From Pseudomonadota bacterium (lineage in GTDB: Bacteria > Desulfobacterota > Desulfobulbia > Desulfobulbales > JAGXFP01), in assembly GCA_018814305.1 (NCBI GenBank), contig JAHJAA010000037.1:33486-97485 (forward strand): a DNA stretch of 64,000 nt. The letters run 5' to 3'. Of the stretch, positions 27,783-36,817 are shown piece by piece. How positions within the stretch are numbered: the first letter of the stretch is position 1; each line of letters starts with the position of its first letter. The position numbers and the translations under genes are program-made. Under the pieces are notes generated by a model, which saw nothing but the letters and a program-made list of their open reading frames with translations, did not search any database and was not told where the DNA came from.

Positions 27783-29707
27783 CAAACATTGCCCTGTTCG
27801 ATCTCTGGGGAATCCTGGGCTACACCACGGCGGTTTACTGTACCATGAAAAATTCAGCCAACCGCTTTCCGACCATTCCCAAAAACTTCCTCGCCATCGC
27901 CTTTGGCATTCTAGCCCTCGTCGGTGTCGCAAATTTTATCGACCACACCTTGATCAAACAACCGTCAGATTCTTCATTGGATCACTTGGAAGACTATCTT
28001 GACCTCCTGTTTCTGCCGTTTTTTATCTTTTTCACATACACCTTCAAGGCGAGCCATGACCGGGCAGAACGGGAGCAAATAGAAGAGTCCCTCCAGGAAA
28101 AAGAAAACCTCTTCCGGTCCCTGGTGGAGAACATTCCCGGGGTTGTCTATCGCTGCCGGTTCAACACCCAATGGAATTTCTTCCATATCAGCCAGACAAT
28201 TACCGCGATCACCGGCTATCCTGCCGAAAACTTCCAAGGCAATTCCCGGCAGTTCTTCAACGCCATCATTCACCCCGAGGACCGTGCCCGGGTTGAGAAG
28301 ACCATGTTCGAAGGGATCGCCGAACACGCCCCCCTTGACCTGGTTTATCGGATCAATCATCTCTCCGGCGCAATTCATTGGGTTCAGGAGCGCGCCCGTT
28401 GTCACTACGATCCATCCGGCCAGCCCTGCTATCTTGATGGTGTGATCTTCGACATCACCGATAAGAAGGAAATTGAAAAGGAAATAAGCAAGCTGGAAAT
28501 CGAAGTCAAACAATCCCAGAAGATGCTGGCCATCGCCACCCTGGCCGGCGGGATTGCTCACGATTTTAATAATATCCTTGCGGCGATCATGGGATTTTGC
28601 AAACTGGTCCAGGAATCACTCCCCAAGGGCAGCGAGGCGATGGATTTCACCAACCATATCCTGGAGGCTGGCAATCGCGCCACCAATCTGGTCCGACAGA
28701 TCCTCTCCTTCAGCCGGCAGCAGGAAGACAAACTGAAGCCCCTCAATGTCCACCTGATCGTCAAAGAGGCCATCAAGCTCCTCCGGGCGACGGTTCCCAG
28801 CACTGTCGAAATCCATCAGGATATCCGTTCGGAATGTGGCCTGATCCTGGGCGATGCCACCCAAATCCACCAGGTGGTGATGAATCTCTGCGTCAATGGT
28901 TTCCTGGCCATGGATAAAGACGATGGGGTTCTAGCCATTTCCCTCAAGTCCGTGGAAACCGAGCAGGAGATCAAACTCAAGGGATGCGACCTGCAGCCGA
29001 CCTGTCTGAAGCTGACGGTTCAGGATAATGGTTGCGGGATGACGCCGGACATTGTCGCAAAAATCTTTGAACCTTACTTTACCACTCGCACGCAGGGACA
29101 AGGAACCGGTCTGGGACTGGCCGTGGTCAAAAGAATTGTCGAGGCCTCCGGAGGGAGTATCTTCGTCGAAAGCACCCCTGGGATAGGCACTAAATTCGAG
29201 GTCTTTTTTCCCCTGGCCGAGGAGGACTTCTTCACCGAATTGCAACGCCAGGATGGCTTGCCCATGGGCAGGAATGAAATGATTCTGGTGGTGGATGATG
29301 AAGCGCCCCTCGCCTTCATGATGGAACAGATGCTTGAAGTCATGGGTTATCGAGCGGTGGGCATCAACAACTGCGGCGAGGCCTTCCAGATGTTTGTTGA
29401 TGACCCCCAGAGTTTTGACCTGGTGATCACCGACCTGACCATGCCGAGAATCACCGGTCTTCAGTTTACCGAAAAAATTCTGGCGATCCGACCGGATATG
29501 CCGGTGATCCTCTGCACAGGATATGTGGAACGAATCGACCGGGAGCAGGCCAGGGCCATGGGAATCAGGGAGGTGATCTACAAGCCGTTTACCGATATTC
29601 ATCTCGGGCAGGTGATCCGTGCCGTTTTAGACGAACAGGCCACTATGCAACCCGCCCTCATTCAGGAAACTGAAGCGGTGATCACAACCCCATACGGTGT
29701 TCAATAA
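27779..29707 (+). CDS. membrane hybrid histidine kinase (TM-PAS-HisKA-HATPase-REC)
   Basis: 642 residues. Three short hydrophobic stretches fill the first 90 residues, then a coiled coil and a PAS domain (NIPGVVYRCRFNTQWNFFHI, PAC motif LDGVIFDITDKK) at about 110-230. The H box TLAGGIAHDFNNILAAIMG lies near residue 256, the HATPase (MNLCVNGFLAMD, GTGLGLAVVKRIVEASGG) at about 360-475, and the receiver ILVVDDEAPLAFMM with DLVITDLTMPRITG at about 500-620. A hybrid kinase with its own receiver usually passes phosphate to a separate partner, not seen here. Confidence 0.9.
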   Translation: MTNIALFDLWGILGYTTAVYCTMKNSANRFPTIPKNFLAIAFGILALVGVANFIDHTLIKQPSDSSLDHLEDYLDLLFLPFFIFFTYTFKASHDRAEREQIEESLQEKENLFRSLVENIPGVVYRCRFNTQWNFFHISQTITAITGYPAENFQGNSRQFFNAIIHPEDRARVEKTMFEGIAEHAPLDLVYRINHLSGAIHWVQERARCHYDPSGQPCYLDGVIFDITDKKEIEKEISKLEIEVKQSQKMLAIATLAGGIAHDFNNILAAIMGFCKLVQESLPKGSEAMDFTNHILEAGNRATNLVRQILSFSRQQEDKLKPLNVHLIVKEAIKLLRATVPSTVEIHQDIRSECGLILGDATQIHQVVMNLCVNGFLAMDKDDGVLAISLKSVETEQEIKLKGCDLQPTCLKLTVQDNGCGMTPDIVAKIFEPYFTTRTQGQGTGLGLAVVKRIVEASGGSIFVESTPGIGTKFEVFFPLAEEDFFTELQRQDGLPMGRNEMILVVDDEAPLAFMMEQMLEVMGYRAVGINNCGEAFQMFVDDPQSFDLVITDLTMPRITGLQFTEKILAIRPDMPVILCTGYVERIDREQARAMGIREVIYKPFTDIHLGQVIRAVLDEQATMQPALIQETEAVITTPYGVQ

Positions 29708-30117
29708 CCGCAGGAGATATCCTGATGACCGGGAGCCATTAATAAAGGGACACCACATCAATGGAACGGGAGATGAATGAGTGCTGTGTTATGTGATAAT
29801 TCGGCATAACTTTACTCCCTGCCTTGGCGATGCCCTGCATACCCTTCGGAGAATCACCTCTGCCTCATTCAAAATGATCTCCATGAGAACCATCCCATGA
29901 ACTATTCCCTTCCTTTCCCCCGACATTTTCACTTTTTTTGTTTACGAACAATTATTGGCAAAAAAAATAATTAATCGGTAAGCTGGTTTTTAATACTTCT
30001 TGTCTTCTACCATAGCCATAATGTGTTTTTAAAAGTTTCTACCTAAGATTAATGAACCGATCAACCGGCTCCTAAGGCTGTATCTCGCCCAAGAGCTGCA
30101 TTTGAAGAGGGGAAACA
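29708..30117. other. leader region of the Mvh-Hdr operon
   Basis: 410 bp, becoming AT-rich between 29930 and 30050, where the promoter probably lies. GAGGGG precedes the mvhG ATG. I found no convincing sigma-54 or NikR site. Confidence 0.45.
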
Positions 30118-31110
30118 ATGTCCGACAAGCCCAAGATCGCCATGTACTGGGCCTCATCCTGCGGCGGATGTGAAATTGCCCTGGTCAATCTCCACGAAAA
30201 GATCCTCGACGTGGATGCCGCTTTTAACCTCTTTTTCTGCCCGTGCCTGGTCGATACCAAGACCAAAGACATCGAGGCTCTCGCTGATGGCGAACTGGCC
30301 ATCACCTTCTTCAACGGGGCCATCCGGACCGATGAAAACCTGGAGATGGCCCGTCTGCTCCGCAAAAAATCACAGATCCTCATCGCCTTCGGTTCCTGCG
30401 CTGTTGAGGGGTGTATCCCGGCCCTTGGCAACCTGGTCCCGGCCGCTAAATATTTCGACCCGATTTATCGTGACAATCTCACCACCGCCAATCCCGACAA
30501 CATTATCCCCCTCAACAAGTCAGAAATCGCCGAGGGTTCTCTGGGTATCCCCCTGTTTCTTAAAAAGGTTCGGACCCTGGGACAAGTCACCGAGGTGGAC
30601 TATTTTCTGCCGGGCTGCCCCCCGGAACCCCACCGGATCTGGCAGGCCGTCGCCGCCTTGATCGCCCCGGATGGCCCACCTCCCAAAGGGTCGGTAGTCG
30701 GGGTTGGACCGTCCACTGTCTGCGCCGAATGTCGGCGGGAGCGGACCGACAAAAAAATCCGCCGGTTTTTTCGCACCTATGAGATTATTCCGAACCAAAC
30801 CGAGTGCCTGCTGGACCAGGGGATTCTCTGTATGGGCATCGCCACCCGAGAAGGCTGCGGTGGACTCTGCCCGGAAGTCAACATGCCCTGCACCGGCTGT
30901 TACGGTCCACCGGCCGGTCGTCTCGACCAAGGCGCCCGGATGACCGCCGCCATCGGCTCAATCCTCGACCTTGGCGAGGTCAAAGGACTTGGCGAGAAAG
31001 AACTCCACGGCCGCATTGATCAGGCCCTTGGCGCTATCCCCGATTATGCCGGGACTTTTTATAAATACAGCCTGGCCGGCTCGATTCTTGGAGGCAGAGA
31101 GAAATTGTGA
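30118..31110 (+). CDS. mvhG: Mvh-type [NiFe] hydrogenase small subunit
   Basis: 330 residues without a Tat signal, so cytoplasmic. The proximal cluster motif is SSCGGCE (C15, C18), joined by IAFGSCAVEGC, FLPGCPP and later Cys in VCAECRRER, CMGIATREGCGGLCP and CTGCYGP for the medial and distal clusters. This subunit carries electrons from the [NiFe] site to MvhD and HdrA in group 3c-type enzymes. GAGGGG precedes the ATG. It overlaps the large-subunit gene by GTGA. Confidence 0.88.
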   Translation: MSDKPKIAMYWASSCGGCEIALVNLHEKILDVDAAFNLFFCPCLVDTKTKDIEALADGELAITFFNGAIRTDENLEMARLLRKKSQILIAFGSCAVEGCIPALGNLVPAAKYFDPIYRDNLTTANPDNIIPLNKSEIAEGSLGIPLFLKKVRTLGQVTEVDYFLPGCPPEPHRIWQAVAALIAPDGPPPKGSVVGVGPSTVCAECRRERTDKKIRRFFRTYEIIPNQTECLLDQGILCMGIATREGCGGLCPEVNMPCTGCYGPPAGRLDQGARMTAAIGSILDLGEVKGLGEKELHGRIDQALGAIPDYAGTFYKYSLAGSILGGREKL

Positions 31111-32603
31111 AACGTATCTCCATTGATCCCATCACCCGACTGGAGGGCCATGGCAAAATCGAAATCTTTCTCGATGACCAGGGCAATGTGGCCAATGCCT
31201 ATTTCCAGGTTCCGGAACTGCGCGGTTTCGAGGCCTTCTGCGTTGGACGACTGGCTGAGGATATGCCAACCATCACCAACCGGATCTGCGGGGTCTGCCC
31301 CGAGGCCCATCACCTGGCCTCGGTCAAGGCCTTAGATGCCTTATTCGGGCTGACTCCACCACCGGCCGCCAGAAAGCTCCGCGAGCTGCTTTACATGGCC
31401 TTTTACGTCACCGATCACACCACCCATTTTTATGCCCTGGGCGGCCCCGACTTCATCATCGGTCCCGACGCGCCACCGGCGGAACGCAATATCCTTGGGG
31501 TGATCAGAAAGGTCGGACTTGATACCGGCAAACAGGTCATTGCCTGCCGGGCCAGGAACCATGAGGTCATCAAAAAACTCGGGGGCCGCGGCATCCACCC
31601 GGCAGCGGGTCTCCCCGGCGGCTGGAGTAAACCCCTGACCGAAGAAATTCGACGGGAGATCGAGCAAACCGCCCGGGAAAATATCGACTTTGCCCTGTTC
31701 AGTCTGAAGGTCTTTGACGAGATCGTCCGCAAAAATCCAATCTACCTGGAACTGATCACCTCGGATCTCTACCTCCACCGTACCTATTCCATGGGCACCG
31801 TCGATCCGGACAACCGAGTCAACTTCTATGATGGAATGATCCGGGTGGTGGATCCCGAGGGTGGAGAATTTGTCAAATACGCCCCGGAAGCATATCATGA
31901 ACACATCGCCGAGCGGGTCGAACCCTGGACCTACCTGAAATTCCCATACCTGAAAAAGATAGGCTGGCAGGGCTTGACCGATGGGGCAGAGAGCGGACTC
32001 TACGTGGCAAGCCCTCTCTCCCGTCTCAATGTTGCCGATGCCATGGCCACCCCCAGAGCCCAGGAACACTATGAAGAGATGTACGATGTCCTGGGAAGCG
32101 GCCTTACCACCAAGGGCCGACGCAAACCGATCCATCACCGGATGGCCACCCACTGGGCCCGCCTCATCGAACTCCTTTACGCGGCCGAACATATGCTGGA
32201 ACTGGCCATTGATCCGGAAATAACCTCACCGAACGTCCGGGTAACCTCCACCGGGGTCAAAAACCGGGAAGGCATTGGTTCGGTGGAAGCACCCCGGGGA
32301 ACCCTGACCCATCATTACACAACCGATGAACGAGGGGTCCTGACCAAAGTCAACATGATCGTCGGCACCACCAATAACTACGGGCCCATTGCCATGAGCG
32401 TCAAACGGGCCGCGGAACAGCTGATCAAGGGTGGGCAGATCATCGAAGAAGGGATGCTTAATCGCATTGAAATGGCCTTTCGCCTCTATGACCCCTGCCT
32501 CTCCTGCGCCACCCACTCTCTTCCGGGGGAAATGGCCCTACAGGTCGTCATTCGGGATAGTGGTGGTGAGATCATCAGAACCGTGACCAGGGGGGGCTCA
32601 TGA
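31107..32603 (+). CDS. mvhA: Mvh-type [NiFe] hydrogenase large subunit
   Basis: 498 residues, GTG start overlapping the mvhG stop. Catalytic ligands are in the L1 motif RICGVCPEAH (C61, C64) and the L2 motif DPCLSCATH (C464, C467), followed by a 28-residue C-terminal extension that a maturation endopeptidase would remove after His470. The matching protease gene is next. The enzyme oxidises or makes H2 in the cytoplasm and, with MvhD and HdrA, feeds flavin-based electron transfer. It needs nickel. Confidence 0.9.
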   Translation: MKRISIDPITRLEGHGKIEIFLDDQGNVANAYFQVPELRGFEAFCVGRLAEDMPTITNRICGVCPEAHHLASVKALDALFGLTPPPAARKLRELLYMAFYVTDHTTHFYALGGPDFIIGPDAPPAERNILGVIRKVGLDTGKQVIACRARNHEVIKKLGGRGIHPAAGLPGGWSKPLTEEIRREIEQTARENIDFALFSLKVFDEIVRKNPIYLELITSDLYLHRTYSMGTVDPDNRVNFYDGMIRVVDPEGGEFVKYAPEAYHEHIAERVEPWTYLKFPYLKKIGWQGLTDGAESGLYVASPLSRLNVADAMATPRAQEHYEEMYDVLGSGLTTKGRRKPIHHRMATHWARLIELLYAAEHMLELAIDPEITSPNVRVTSTGVKNREGIGSVEAPRGTLTHHYTTDERGVLTKVNMIVGTTNNYGPIAMSVKRAAEQLIKGGQIIEEGMLNRIEMAFRLYDPCLSCATHSLPGEMALQVVIRDSGGEIIRTVTRGGS

Positions 32604-33073
32604 TGAAAACCATCGTTATCGGCCTGGGCAATCCTTGCTTGCGTGATGACGGCCTGGGAATCATGGTGGCGGATCTGTTGCGTAACCATCCGGAGCGGCA
32701 TGACACTGTTACCGTTACCGAGGCGTATACCGGCGGACTGGCGCTCATGGAACTGATGGTTGGATACGATCAGGCCATTGTAATCGATGCCTGCACCACC
32801 GGCATCCATCCTGCCGGCACCCTCATTGAAATGAGTTTAGACGATCTGACCCCCTCCCGTAATTCCACCAGTACCCATGACGCAAGCCTTGTCGTGGCCC
32901 TCGAAACCGGCAAGACCATCGGATTGCATCTCCCTTCCAGCATCCGATTTTTCGGAATCGAAGCCGGTAATACCAAGGATTTCGGAGAGACCTTGACCGA
33001 ACCGGTCCGTCGGACGGTACCGGCCTTGGTGGCAGAGGTTATCGCCACCCTAAATCAGGAGGGAGCGCCATGA
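32600..33073 (+). CDS. [NiFe] hydrogenase maturation endopeptidase
   Basis: 157 residues of the HyaD/HoxW/HycI family. It shows GLGNPCLRDDGLGIMVADLL near the N-terminus, with the nickel-probing acidic residue in the DDG motif, then a central VIDACTTG segment and THDASL. It cleaves the C-terminal peptide of the large subunit once nickel is in place. It overlaps mvhA and hdrA by ATGA at both ends and is therefore likely specific for MvhA. The second hydrogenase large subunit in this window lacks such a peptide. Confidence 0.9.
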   Translation: MMKTIVIGLGNPCLRDDGLGIMVADLLRNHPERHDTVTVTEAYTGGLALMELMVGYDQAIVIDACTTGIHPAGTLIEMSLDDLTPSRNSTSTHDASLVVALETGKTIGLHLPSSIRFFGIEAGNTKDFGETLTEPVRRTVPALVAEVIATLNQEGAP

Positions 33074-35022
33074 GCACCCGGGTTTATCTCTGCAAATGCG
33101 GCAATAATATAGCGGGACATCTTGATCTGGATGCTCTGGCCGGGCAGATCTCAACCAAGAACGAGGCCACCGAAGTTGTAATCGTGGACTTTCTCTGCTC
33201 CGACGAAGGCCAAGAATTCATGCACGGCGATCTGATTGGCAGCCAGGCCGACCGGGTGGTCATCGGGGCCTGCTCACCACGGGACCACGAGCACACCTTC
33301 CGGCAGGTCCTGAAAGAGAGCAACCTGAATGCCTATTTAATGCAGATGGTCAACATCCGGGAGCAGGTCGCCTGGGTCACCGATGACCGACATGAGGCTG
33401 AAGCGAAGGCGGGATCGCTGCTCAGTGGTGCCATCAAACGGGTCTTGCTGCACCAACCCTTGAGCGACCGGGAACTGGAGATATCAACCGACGCCCTGGT
33501 TATCGGTGCCGGACCCGCCGGGATGAAATGCGCCCTGACCCTGGCTTCGGCCGGACGCACCGTAACCCTGGTGGAAAAAAGTCCGGCCATCGGCGGTCTG
33601 CCAGTCCTCTTCGAAGAGGTGGCACCTGATTTTCAATGCGGCCCCTGTCTGCTCGAACCGCTGATGGAAGAACTACTGCATGGCAACCACGCCCACCGAA
33701 TCGACCTGATGACCATGGCTGAACTCCATGGACTTAAAGGGTCCTATGGTAATTATCTGGCCACCGTCAAACAATCCCCCCGAAGGATCGATCCCTCGGT
33801 CTGCATCGGATGTTATGAATGCATCGCCCCCTGTCCGGCCACCATTACCGACACCTCCGATTACCGGGTGGCCCGAGCAGAAAAGAACGCCATCTCTTTT
33901 GCCTTCCAAGGGGTGCTGCCCAATGCCCCTTTCATCGACGAGGCTCTCTGTCTCCGGTTCAGGGGAGAGGAATGTACCTCCTGCCTGGACGCCTGCCCCA
34001 TGGAGGAGGCCATTGTCTTTTCCCAAGAAGAGGCCCTGATCGAGAAAAAAGTCGGCGCCATCGTGGTTGCCACCGGTGCCGCCCTCTACGACCCGACCGC
34101 CATCTCCGGGCTGGGCTATGGAATCATCCCGGATGTGATCACCTCGCTTGAATTCGAGCGATTGATGTCGGCCAACGGCCCCACCGACGGACAATTGCTG
34201 ACCAGCGCCGGAATACCACCTGAAAAAATCTGCATCATCCACTGCGCCGGAAGCCTGGAGGCGGATCATATTCCCTACTGTTCAGGAATCTGCTGTACCT
34301 ACGCCTTAAAGTTCAGCCGGATGCTTTCCAAGAAACTACCCGAGGCCGCCATCGTTCATTTATACAAGGAGCTGGTCCTGCCCGGCAAATCATCCATCGA
34401 CCTGGCCCGGAAGGTCCGGAACCAGCCGGACACCTCATTTCAACGGTTCTCATCGATCAACACTATTCAGATCTCGGAAAGAGAGGGTAAAAAATTCGTG
34501 CGCTCTCCCGAGGGTGAAATGGAAGCAGATCTGATTATCCTTTGCCCTCCCGTGGTGCCCACCACAGATGCCCCCCAGTTATCAGCTATCCTTGAGGCCA
34601 ATCGGGATCGGGATGGTTTCTTTGAACCCTTGGGTGACCGGCTTGACTCCGCCCAAAGCACGGTCAAGGGGATCTATCTGGCCGGGAACTGCCAGCATCC
34701 GGGCGATATCCGCGAGGCCGTTAACCAGGGCATGGCGGCGGCCGGTTACGTCCTCTCCGGTCTGGTGGAAGGGCGCAATCTCCAGGTCTCCCCGGTGGTT
34801 GCGGTGGTCGATCAGGATATTTGTTCCGGCTGCCGGGTCTGCGGGGCAATCTGCCCCTATCAGGCCATTGACATCGACGAGACGGACGGCAAAAGCCGGA
34901 TTAACGACGTCCTCTGCCAGGGTTGCGGCACCTGTGTGGCTGCCTGCCCGGCTGGGGCTATTTCCGGCAACCAATTCACCCACCAACAGATCATGGCTGA
35001 ACTGGAGGGGATTCTTCTATGA
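33070..35022 (+). CDS. hdrA: heterodisulfide reductase subunit A-like flavoprotein (HdrA)
   Basis: 650 residues, typical HdrA length. An N-terminal domain with CKCGNNIAGHLDL and CSDEGQ precedes the FAD-binding VIGAGPAGMKCALTLASAG at about 144-162. The inserted ferredoxin domain has CIGCYECIAPCP and CTSCLDACP. The C-terminal ferredoxin domain has CSGCRVCGAICPYQA and CQGCGTCVAACPAGA. In known complexes HdrA bifurcates electrons between HdrBC and ferredoxin. It is coupled by ATGA to the protease gene and to mvhD. hdrB and hdrC are not nearby, so the high-potential acceptor is unknown. Confidence 0.92.
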   Translation: MSTRVYLCKCGNNIAGHLDLDALAGQISTKNEATEVVIVDFLCSDEGQEFMHGDLIGSQADRVVIGACSPRDHEHTFRQVLKESNLNAYLMQMVNIREQVAWVTDDRHEAEAKAGSLLSGAIKRVLLHQPLSDRELEISTDALVIGAGPAGMKCALTLASAGRTVTLVEKSPAIGGLPVLFEEVAPDFQCGPCLLEPLMEELLHGNHAHRIDLMTMAELHGLKGSYGNYLATVKQSPRRIDPSVCIGCYECIAPCPATITDTSDYRVARAEKNAISFAFQGVLPNAPFIDEALCLRFRGEECTSCLDACPMEEAIVFSQEEALIEKKVGAIVVATGAALYDPTAISGLGYGIIPDVITSLEFERLMSANGPTDGQLLTSAGIPPEKICIIHCAGSLEADHIPYCSGICCTYALKFSRMLSKKLPEAAIVHLYKELVLPGKSSIDLARKVRNQPDTSFQRFSSINTIQISEREGKKFVRSPEGEMEADLIILCPPVVPTTDAPQLSAILEANRDRDGFFEPLGDRLDSAQSTVKGIYLAGNCQHPGDIREAVNQGMAAAGYVLSGLVEGRNLQVSPVVAVVDQDICSGCRVCGAICPYQAIDIDETDGKSRINDVLCQGCGTCVAACPAGAISGNQFTHQQIMAELEGILL

Positions 35023-35426
35023 GCACAACCTTTGAAGCGAAAGTTGTGGGATTCCTGTGCAACTGGTGTTCCTATGCCGGGGCCGATAAGGCCGGGGGTG
35101 CCCAAAAACCCTACCCCCATAATTTCAAGATTATCCGGGTGATGTGCAGTGGCCGGGTGGAGCCGGAATTCGTCCTGGAGGCCTTCCGCAAGGGGGCAAC
35201 GGGGGTAGTGATTCTGGCCTGCCATCCCGGCGACTGCCATTACAAGACCGGCAACGTCATCGCGGCAGGCCGCTTTCGTCTTTTGAAAAAATTGCTCATC
35301 CAGCTGGGAATTGATGAAAAACGATTGATTATGGAATATATTTCCGCAAGCGAGGGGGAACGGTTCATCGAAGTTATCACTAAAACCGTCCGGGACTTGG
35401 AATCTTTGGAGACCGCACCGGCATAA
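35019..35426 (+). CDS. mvhD: MvhD-like hydrogenase iron-sulfur subunit
   Basis: 135 residues matching the MvhD/FlpD family. It has FLCNWCSYAGADKAG at the N-terminus, RVMCSGRVEPEF in the middle and LACHPGDCHYKTGN toward the C-terminus; five Cys hold a [2Fe-2S] cluster. It links the Mvh hydrogenase to HdrA. Some relatives carry selenocysteine in the NWC motif, while this copy has Cys. It starts in an ATGA overlap with hdrA and ends the coupled five-gene set. Confidence 0.92.
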   Translation: MSTTFEAKVVGFLCNWCSYAGADKAGGAQKPYPHNFKIIRVMCSGRVEPEFVLEAFRKGATGVVILACHPGDCHYKTGNVIAAGRFRLLKKLLIQLGIDEKRLIMEYISASEGERFIEVITKTVRDLESLETAPA

Positions 35427-35512
35427 CCATCAGCATAGTATCGAAGTACTCAGCATAAAAAAATCGACAAAACAAACGAATCTATGGATACTGAATAACG
35501 GAGGTGAACACT

Positions 35513-35734
35513 ATGGCAACTGATACACTCGATGCCCGCGGTCTCAAATGCCCGCAGCCAACCCTGAAGATGACCATCGTCTGCAGCAAAATGCAGAAAG
35601 GCGACCTGTTGGAGGTCATGGCCGACTGCCCGACCTTTGAGCAGGATATCCAGTCCTGGGCCCTGCGAATGAAGAAAACTATCCTGTGGGTTAAAAAAGA
35701 AAACGGCTATGTTCACTGCCAGGTCAAACTGTGA
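35513..35734 (+). CDS. TusA/SirA-family sulfur carrier protein
   Basis: 73 residues. The catalytic motif GLKCPQP follows the beta strand DTLDARG, the usual TusA layout, with a second Cys in MADCPTFEQDI and a third near the C-terminus. Family proteins carry persulfide sulfur to tRNA modification, cofactor synthesis or dissimilatory sulfur oxidation. The ATG at 35513 has GGAGG 8 nt upstream. It lies 86 bp after mvhD with its own ribosome-binding site. The neighbour HdrA suggests a sulfur-related role, as TusA accompanies Hdr-like proteins elsewhere. Confidence 0.87.
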   Translation: MATDTLDARGLKCPQPTLKMTIVCSKMQKGDLLEVMADCPTFEQDIQSWALRMKKTILWVKKENGYVHCQVKL

Positions 35735-35929
35735 TGGTTGGCCTCTGTCCTTCTCCTGCGCTCTGAACCGTTGAGGATAACTCAAGGCGCTTCGGAGGAG
35801 CAATGTTTCTCAGAAACAATCGCCAGGCCAGCCAGCGCCATACGGAGAGAAAGTCCTCGACCTCTTCCTCCTGTTCATTCCAAAACAGGAATCCAACCGA
35901 TCAGGGTAATTCCTGCTTTGACCTGTTCT

Positions 35930-36391
35930 CTATTCCTTCCCACCTTCAATTACTTCATTGGCAAGGCCCTCAATCATCATTTTGAGATTTGTTAACTGCT
36001 GTGCAACCTGCTCCTTTTCTTCCTTAGATAGCGCCTTATACCCTCGAAGATAGGGCCACCCATAGCCCCATCGATACGGAGTCGGAAAATAGGGTGAGCC
36101 GCCTACCCGTACTCCCGCCAGCATGATCCTGGCGATTTCCGGTTCACCGACCCTGGTCACACATCGCTCCAACGCCTGATCCGCCGCAGTCCGTTCACCA
36201 ATCAGGCCTCCTTTCCAATACGCCAGATCGTGCCGGATACAACAATGAACCCACAGTGACTGCTGATCCATGGTCCCATCGGGAAACGAACTGCAGCCAT
36301 CGGTGGTAAACGGCTTGAGATTCGCACCAAAGACATCGAGCGAACTCCCCAACACCAACCAGACCCAGATAATGGTATTGATCAGCTTCAT
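35930..36391 (-). CDS. secreted phospholipase A2-like protein
   Basis: 153 residues with a Sec signal (INTIIWVWLVLGSSLDVFGA). The core has DGCSSFPDGT, then WVHCCIRHDLAYWKGG and ADQALERC. The C-C-x2-H-D-x2-Y-W arrangement matches the catalytic helix of the secreted phospholipase A2 fold, in which the His-Asp pair activates water. An extra feature is a Tyr/Pro/Trp-rich stretch (PYFPTPYRWGYGWPYLRGYK) before a helical C-terminus. Lipase activity is inference. It is a single gene, divergent from torD and flanked by the second MITE-like element. Confidence 0.65.
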   Translation of the reverse strand: MKLINTIIWVWLVLGSSLDVFGANLKPFTTDGCSSFPDGTMDQQSLWVHCCIRHDLAYWKGGLIGERTAADQALERCVTRVGEPEIARIMLAGVRVGGSPYFPTPYRWGYGWPYLRGYKALSKEEKEQVAQQLTNLKMMIEGLANEVIEGGKE

Positions 36392-36415
36392 GACAATTTA
36401 CCCCTAAACAAATTT

Positions 36416-36516
36416 GTCTGTCTCGTAAAAAGCCACGAGACGGACGGACAGAGCTATTTAACATATTGAAAAATCGTCTGTCAATTTGGTCGATTTGGAC
36501 TTTTTACGAAGCCATC
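36416..36516. mobile_element. second MITE-like element, 101 bp
   Basis: The right end GGACTTTTTACGAAGCCATC (36497-36516) closely matches the right end of the element at 4061-4221, and the left end contains CTCGTAAAAAG. A 6-bp direct repeat AAATTT flanks it (36410-36415 and 36517-36522). The left end has drifted more than the right. It sits just upstream of the phospholipase-like gene. Confidence 0.6.
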
Positions 36517-36817
36517 AAATTTCCTGTTTCCATCGACATAATACCCGATCCAACCAACCCATTGAAGCCTTTCCCGCAGGACAGACAACAATAGCCTGAT
36601 CAACCGTTCCGGCCGTCACCGAGTCAGAATGATCAATTCCAACTCATTTTTATTTAAAGTTGCTGTTGTTTTGAAATAACAATGTATGTCAAAATGGAAA
36701 TCATAATTTAATCAAATATTGCATATTGATTTTGAAAATGCGATAGTATTTTAGTTTTTAATCTTATTCTTAATTTTCATACCGGGTCTTACCCGGTAAA
36801 CACCTTGGAGATGAGAT
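36517..36817. other. leader region of torD-phsAB
   Basis: About 300 bp, very AT-rich from 36640 to 36780, likely containing the promoter. No conserved motif could be named with confidence. Confidence 0.45.

Noticed and set aside
35738..35995. 85-codon frame after tusA
   Set aside because: No ribosome-binding site and overlaps the end of the convergent secreted gene.
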